Position numbers and translations under genes: made by a program
In this document: positions 61,121 through 64,000 of the stretch, piece by piece
Layout: the number at the start of each line of letters is the position of its first letter
Position numbering within the stretch: position 1 is the stretch's first letter
From: Chryseobacterium sp. LJ668
GTDB taxonomy: Bacteria; Bacteroidota; Bacteroidia; Flavobacteriales; Weeksellaceae
Assembly (NCBI RefSeq): GCF_019613955.1
Contig: NZ_CP080443.1
Span: 1,426,001-1,490,000, forward strand
Direction of reading: 5' to 3'
Length of the DNA stretch: 64,000 nt
The notes under the pieces: model-generated
Database searches by the model: none
What the model saw: only the letters and a program-made list of their open reading frames with translations
Told to the model about the DNA's origin: nothing

Positions 61121-61312
61121 ATGAAAAGAGAGGTAGGAGTTTTACTGGCAGGTGGAGTTGGTCTGCTGGCAGTGCTTAGCTTTTTAAGCGTTAAAAAAAT
61201 ATTGAGTAAAAAACATAAGAGGTATAGCGATTATTATGTAGATCATCACAGACATTTTGATAAAAATTTCGATGATGACGATCATGGTATAGAATATTAT
61301 GCATTCAAATAA
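61121..61312 (+). CDS. Small single-pass membrane protein with His/Asp-rich tail
   Basis: 63 residues: one helix (about 6-26, GVLLAGGVGLLAVLSFLSV), then a basic segment (KKILSKKHKRYS) and a tail rich in His, Asp and Tyr (DHHRHFDKNFDDDDHGIEYY). The tail could bind metal ions; this is a composition-based guess. Its size makes the call less certain, but the codon pattern and clear topology support it. A terminator follows. Confidence 0.6.
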   Translation: MKREVGVLLAGGVGLLAVLSFLSVKKILSKKHKRYSDYYVDHHRHFDKNFDDDDHGIEYYAFK

Positions 61313-61336
61313 AAGGAAAAGAATATAAATTTTTCA

Positions 61337-61376
61337 AAATCCGGCATCCCATTTATTGGGTGCCGGATTTTTTTTG
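61337..61376 (+). terminator. Terminator after the small membrane protein gene
   Basis: Stem AAATCCGGCATCCC / GGGTGCCGGATTT (61337-61370, one bulged base) then eight T. Confidence 0.85.
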
Positions 61377-61439
61377 TGGAAAACTTTAGTGTTAAAACTC
61401 ATTATTTTCTGATGAAAGCTTTATAATTTTACATCAGAA

Positions 61440-62483
61440 ATGCAAAACGAAAATATCATAAAAGGTCAGGGAGCTCAGCGAAATGTTACCAACCGTTTCG
61501 ACAGATTTACCTTTGAGCCTGAAGATGAAGATTTCGAAACGGTAAAAACGTCTTTTACAGAAGTTTTCCCTAAAAGTATTGTCAATCAGGTGAAAAGCGA
61601 AGATTTACCGATGCAATATTCTATGAACCCTTATCAGGGCTGTGAACATGGATGTTCTTATTGTTTTGCCAGACCCACCCACGAATATTGGGGATACAGC
61701 GCAGGAATTGATTTTGAAAGAAAAATCATGGTCAAAAAAAATGCTCCGGAATTGCTGGAGAAATTTTTCAAAAAAAGAGGTTATAAACCGGAGCCAATTC
61801 TACTTTCCGGCAATACCGACTGCTATCAGCCGGCCGAAAGACAGTTTGAAATTACCAGACAGTTGCTGCAGGTCTGTCTTGATTACAGACATCCTGTCAA
61901 TATTCTGACAAAAAATGCAATGGTTTTAAGAGATCTCGATATTTTACAACCAATGGCAGAGCAGAATTTGGTTTCCGTTTCGTTAAGTATTCCGACTATT
62001 AATGAAGATCTGCGTAGAAAGATGGAGCCCCGTACAAGCTCTTCCAAGAATAAACTGAAAGCAGTAGAAATTCTCTCTGAAAATAAAATTCCTGTCCATA
62101 TAATGGTTGCACCGGTAATTCCGGGATTAAACAGTGACGAACCTTTGGCAATTTTAAAATCAATTTCAGATGCAGGGGCTTTAAGTTTCGGTTATACTTT
62201 GGTGAGGCTCAATGATACGGTAGAGCCGGTTTTTGTGAAATGGATTGAATCTAGTTTCCCGGACAGGGCACAAAAAGTTTTAAACCTGATTAAATCAATG
62301 CGTGGCGGAAAATTAGGCGAAAAAAGGTATTTTGAAAGACAAAAAGGTGAAGGAAATATTGCAGAAATGATTCATAATACTTTTAAAATAGGGAAGAAGA
62401 AATATTTTGAGGGTAAAGAATTTCCTATGCTTTCAGTTCAGAATTTTACGGGAACGAGAGAACAGCAGCTTCGGTTGTTCTAA
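61440..62483 (+). CDS. PA0069-family radical SAM protein
   Basis: The 347-residue protein has the [4Fe-4S] motif Cys68-xxx-Cys72-xx-Cys75 in CEHGCSYCFARPTHEYWG, preceded by MNPYQG. SGNTDCYQPAE and the EPRTSS segment are typical of the PA0069 (SplB-like) family. Substrate and reaction are unknown; relation to spore photoproduct lyase is by sequence only. It is a single gene followed by a terminator, and upstream of the RiPP locus on the other strand. Confidence 0.9.
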   Translation: MQNENIIKGQGAQRNVTNRFDRFTFEPEDEDFETVKTSFTEVFPKSIVNQVKSEDLPMQYSMNPYQGCEHGCSYCFARPTHEYWGYSAGIDFERKIMVKKNAPELLEKFFKKRGYKPEPILLSGNTDCYQPAERQFEITRQLLQVCLDYRHPVNILTKNAMVLRDLDILQPMAEQNLVSVSLSIPTINEDLRRKMEPRTSSSKNKLKAVEILSENKIPVHIMVAPVIPGLNSDEPLAILKSISDAGALSFGYTLVRLNDTVEPVFVKWIESSFPDRAQKVLNLIKSMRGGKLGEKRYFERQKGEGNIAEMIHNTFKIGKKKYFEGKEFPMLSVQNFTGTREQQLRLF

Positions 62484-62491
62484 AATAAAAA

Positions 62492-62520
62492 ACCGCTCCA
62501 AGTCGGAACGGTCTCATTTT
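62492..62520 (+). terminator. Terminator of the radical SAM gene
   Basis: Stem ACCGCTCC (62492-62499) / GGAACGGT (62505-62512, one mismatch) then CTCATTTTTTT. Confidence 0.7.
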
Positions 62521-62535
62521 TTTGATGATGATTGC

Positions 62536-62700
62536 TTACATCGAATCATCCGGACATTTAAAATCTTCGCTACAGGTTGCACATATTACAACGCCGTTGC
62601 AATAATACATACAGAAATCTGGTTCTGGTAAACCTTTGATTCCACCTGCTCCGGTAATAGATTTTAACTGATCTTTGTTTAGTTTTTTTAGATTTTTCAT
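62536..62700 (-). CDS. GG-leader Cys-rich peptide, candidate RiPP precursor
   Basis: The 54-residue frame runs from ATG 62700 to TAA 62536. The leader MKNLKKLNKDQLKSITGAGG ends in Gly19-Gly20. The 34-residue core has five Cys (30, 34, 40, 43, 49) and a Pro/Asp-rich end. The leader is the Chryseobacterium bacteriocin type. It lies 126 bp downstream of the LanB elimination-domain gene on the same strand. Only few Ser/Thr are in the core (Thr42, Ser44, Ser53), so whether the LanB pair uses this peptide as substrate is uncertain. Confidence 0.78.
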   Translation of the reverse strand: MKNLKKLNKDQLKSITGAGGIKGLPEPDFCMYYCNGVVICATCSEDFKCPDDSM

Positions 62701-62826
62701 AACGTTTTGTTTTAAAATTTGATGATAAAGTAAAGATAATTAAAATATTTAAACGCTGTTTACTTTTAAAATAAATTATTTTAAACATTTTCAGGACAAT
62801 CAAACTTCCATTCAAAAGTTATTTGC

Positions 62827-63684
62827 CTAATTGTAAGCTTGGCTTGAATTTATATGGCACTTCATCTTATAATATCTCTGCATGTAATCGTAAATAATCA
62901 TTTCGAATAATCGTTGATTGGAAACAAAAAGACGGTTGATATTCATGTGGAATATGCTTTGGAAAAAGCTTTGTAGATAAATTTCTAATAAACCATTTTC
63001 ACTAAATTGAATAATACTTTTCAGGACCGACGCATTTTCTTCAACATGAGAAGCGATGGCTTGTCTTTCGTCTGAAAACGCATCTTTTTGAATAAAGCTC
63101 ATCAGTTTTGGCTTAAATTCTCGGTATTTCTTATCCAACTGACTGTTGAGCTTTTTATCAGCATTAAATTCTTCTTTGAATAAATGATTAAAGCCTTCAA
63201 TCCAATTTAGCTTTTGCTGATCCGAAAGATTGAGCTGATCTAATGTCTGATCGATATAAAATATAGTAAATAAGATTTTTTCTTCGTCAGCATATTGCAG
63301 ACACTGCAGAGTGAAATCACTGTTTTTATAAAATAACGTTTCTGCTTCTTCGATTGTGCTTTGTCCGTATCGCTCAATTTCTCTGCTGTAGGTGTCAATG
63401 ATTAGAGATGAAATTTCTCCGCTTTGTATAAATTCCTGAAGGTTATTATGGATTTCGCGCAAGACATTATTGTAATATTCAGTATTGCTTAAACAAAATC
63501 TGATCCGCAAATGAGGTTTCGGATCATGATAACGTATAAAAAACCATTTTGAGATGTAATTATTTTTCTGAAAATATTCTGCTGAAGGTTTTATCAGGTC
63601 TTCTAATATCAGATCTGAAGTTTTGATGCCGGTATAGATTTTCAAATACAGCCATTCTGTTCCGGGAATAAATTTTCTTACCAT
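62827..63684 (-). CDS. LanB elimination-domain protein (thiopeptide-type bacteriocin biosynthesis)
   Basis: The 285-residue protein corresponds to the C-terminal domain of class I lanthipeptide dehydratases: WLYLKIYTG near the N-terminus, WFFIRYHDPKPHLRIRF (about 47-63) and DTYSREIERYG (about 97-107) are its hallmarks. In two-part LanB systems this protein eliminates glutamate from Ser/Thr that the larger subunit glutamylates. Its start overlaps the end of the upstream gene by 7 bp. Bacteroidetes lanthipeptide loci with such split LanB are known (pinensin type). Confidence 0.87.
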   Translation of the reverse strand: MVRKFIPGTEWLYLKIYTGIKTSDLILEDLIKPSAEYFQKNNYISKWFFIRYHDPKPHLRIRFCLSNTEYYNNVLREIHNNLQEFIQSGEISSLIIDTYSREIERYGQSTIEEAETLFYKNSDFTLQCLQYADEEKILFTIFYIDQTLDQLNLSDQQKLNWIEGFNHLFKEEFNADKKLNSQLDKKYREFKPKLMSFIQKDAFSDERQAIASHVEENASVLKSIIQFSENGLLEIYLQSFFQSIFHMNINRLFVSNQRLFEMIIYDYMQRYYKMKCHINSSQAYN

Positions 63685-64000
63685 GAGTTTCTATCTTTAT
63701 GCATTAAGAAGATGAATTCTTTTTTGAAATCATCATTTTCATTGTATAAAAACTCTTCAATCGTAATTGATTGTTCATTTTTAAGCGTTTGTATAAAGAG
63801 TACAGCCATGTCATAGTTTTCAAGATTCATCGGTAGGGTATTGTCAGATTTTGTCCACTGTATCCACTGTGGAATGTGTCTTTTATTTCGCCAGACTTTT
63901 AAAGAAGATAAAAATTGGCCTTTATCGTTGATTACTGATGCTAATGCTGAAATATCTTTTTCTGTAATATTCCATTGGGCTTTAGATAAAATGATGTTTT
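63678..64000 (-). CDS. LanB glutamylation-domain protein, C-terminal end (runs off the window)
   Basis: 107 residues of the C-terminal end are visible. ILSKAQWNI is followed by VWRNKRHIPQWIQWTKSDNT and LPMNLENYDM, the pattern of the end of the lantibiotic dehydratase N-terminal domain (W-R-x-x-x-x-P...D-x-x-LP-x-x-L). The stop TAA (63678-63680) overlaps the start of the elimination-domain gene by 7 bp, so the two proteins are made together. The rest of the locus (export, cyclase, other precursors) should lie to the right of the window. Confidence 0.75.
   Translation of the reverse strand, partial: NIILSKAQWNITEKDISALASVINDKGQFLSSLKVWRNKRHIPQWIQWTKSDNTLPMNLENYDMAVLFIQTLKNEQSITIEEFLYNENDDFKKEFIFLMHKDRNSW

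Overview
The window reads as chromosome of a Flavobacteriia member, most like Chryseobacterium or a close Weeksellaceae relative. It is AT-rich, ribosome binding sites of the Shine-Dalgarno type are absent, several genes carry the Bacteroidetes -7 box TAnnTTTG, and the cell-wall/division cluster, SecA, PepSY/TonB iron genes and GG-leader Cys-rich peptides are typical of that group. No assignment was checked against a database.

1-11137 is accessory DNA. A 16-bp sequence that looks like the 3' end of a tRNA gene (CCCGTCTGGGGTACTT) occurs at 1833-1848 and 11122-11137. Each copy lies just beyond a leftward tyrosine-integrase gene that is followed by a small helix-turn-helix gene. The simplest reading is two islands in tandem at one tRNA 3' end. 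The left one is cut by the window edge. The right one is about 9.3 kb, carries matching arm-type repeats at both ends, and has an integrase broken by a one-base frameshift. Its cargo is an Eco57I-like adenine methyltransferase overlapping a PD-(D/E)XK-like protein, small secreted and membrane proteins, and a long hairpin followed by a terminator that may be a non-coding RNA.

11339-16225 holds a lipoprotein/membrane protein/histidine kinase/response regulator operon and then a separate two-gene cassette: a caspase-family peptidase and a trypsin-fold (glutamyl-endopeptidase-like) protease. Neither has a signal peptide, the second looks like a zymogen with an Arg at the maturation point, and both genes share a repeated leader motif. 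This is my leading candidate for an undescribed system: a two-step intracellular protease cascade.

16564-18451 (leftward) carries an ElaA-type acetyltransferase, the GTPase YihA/EngB and an alpha/beta hydrolase. 18676-35834 (rightward) is the complete dcw cluster: mraZ with its operator, rsmH, ftsL, ftsI, murE, mraY, murD, ftsW, a small unknown gene, murG, murC, ftsQ, ftsA, ftsZ, then a YqeY-like gene. 36314-38348 adds a bacilliredoxin and a GH3-family protein.

38392-57047 is mostly leftward: an orphan GG-leader peptide, two lipoproteins, an EEP-family protein, rhomboid protease, mutL, a DUF1275 membrane protein, a USP-like protein, a sensor kinase/OmpR regulator pair, msrA, a ROK kinase, a PepSY protein with a TonB siderophore receptor, secA, a DUF2795 protein and a sugar-nucleotide epimerase. 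57132-62483 has a DUF2797 protein, an AsmA-like protein, small unknowns and a PA0069-type radical SAM enzyme. The right edge (62536-64000) enters a RiPP locus: a split LanB-type dehydratase (glutamylation part cut by the edge, elimination part complete) and a Cys-rich GG-leader peptide.
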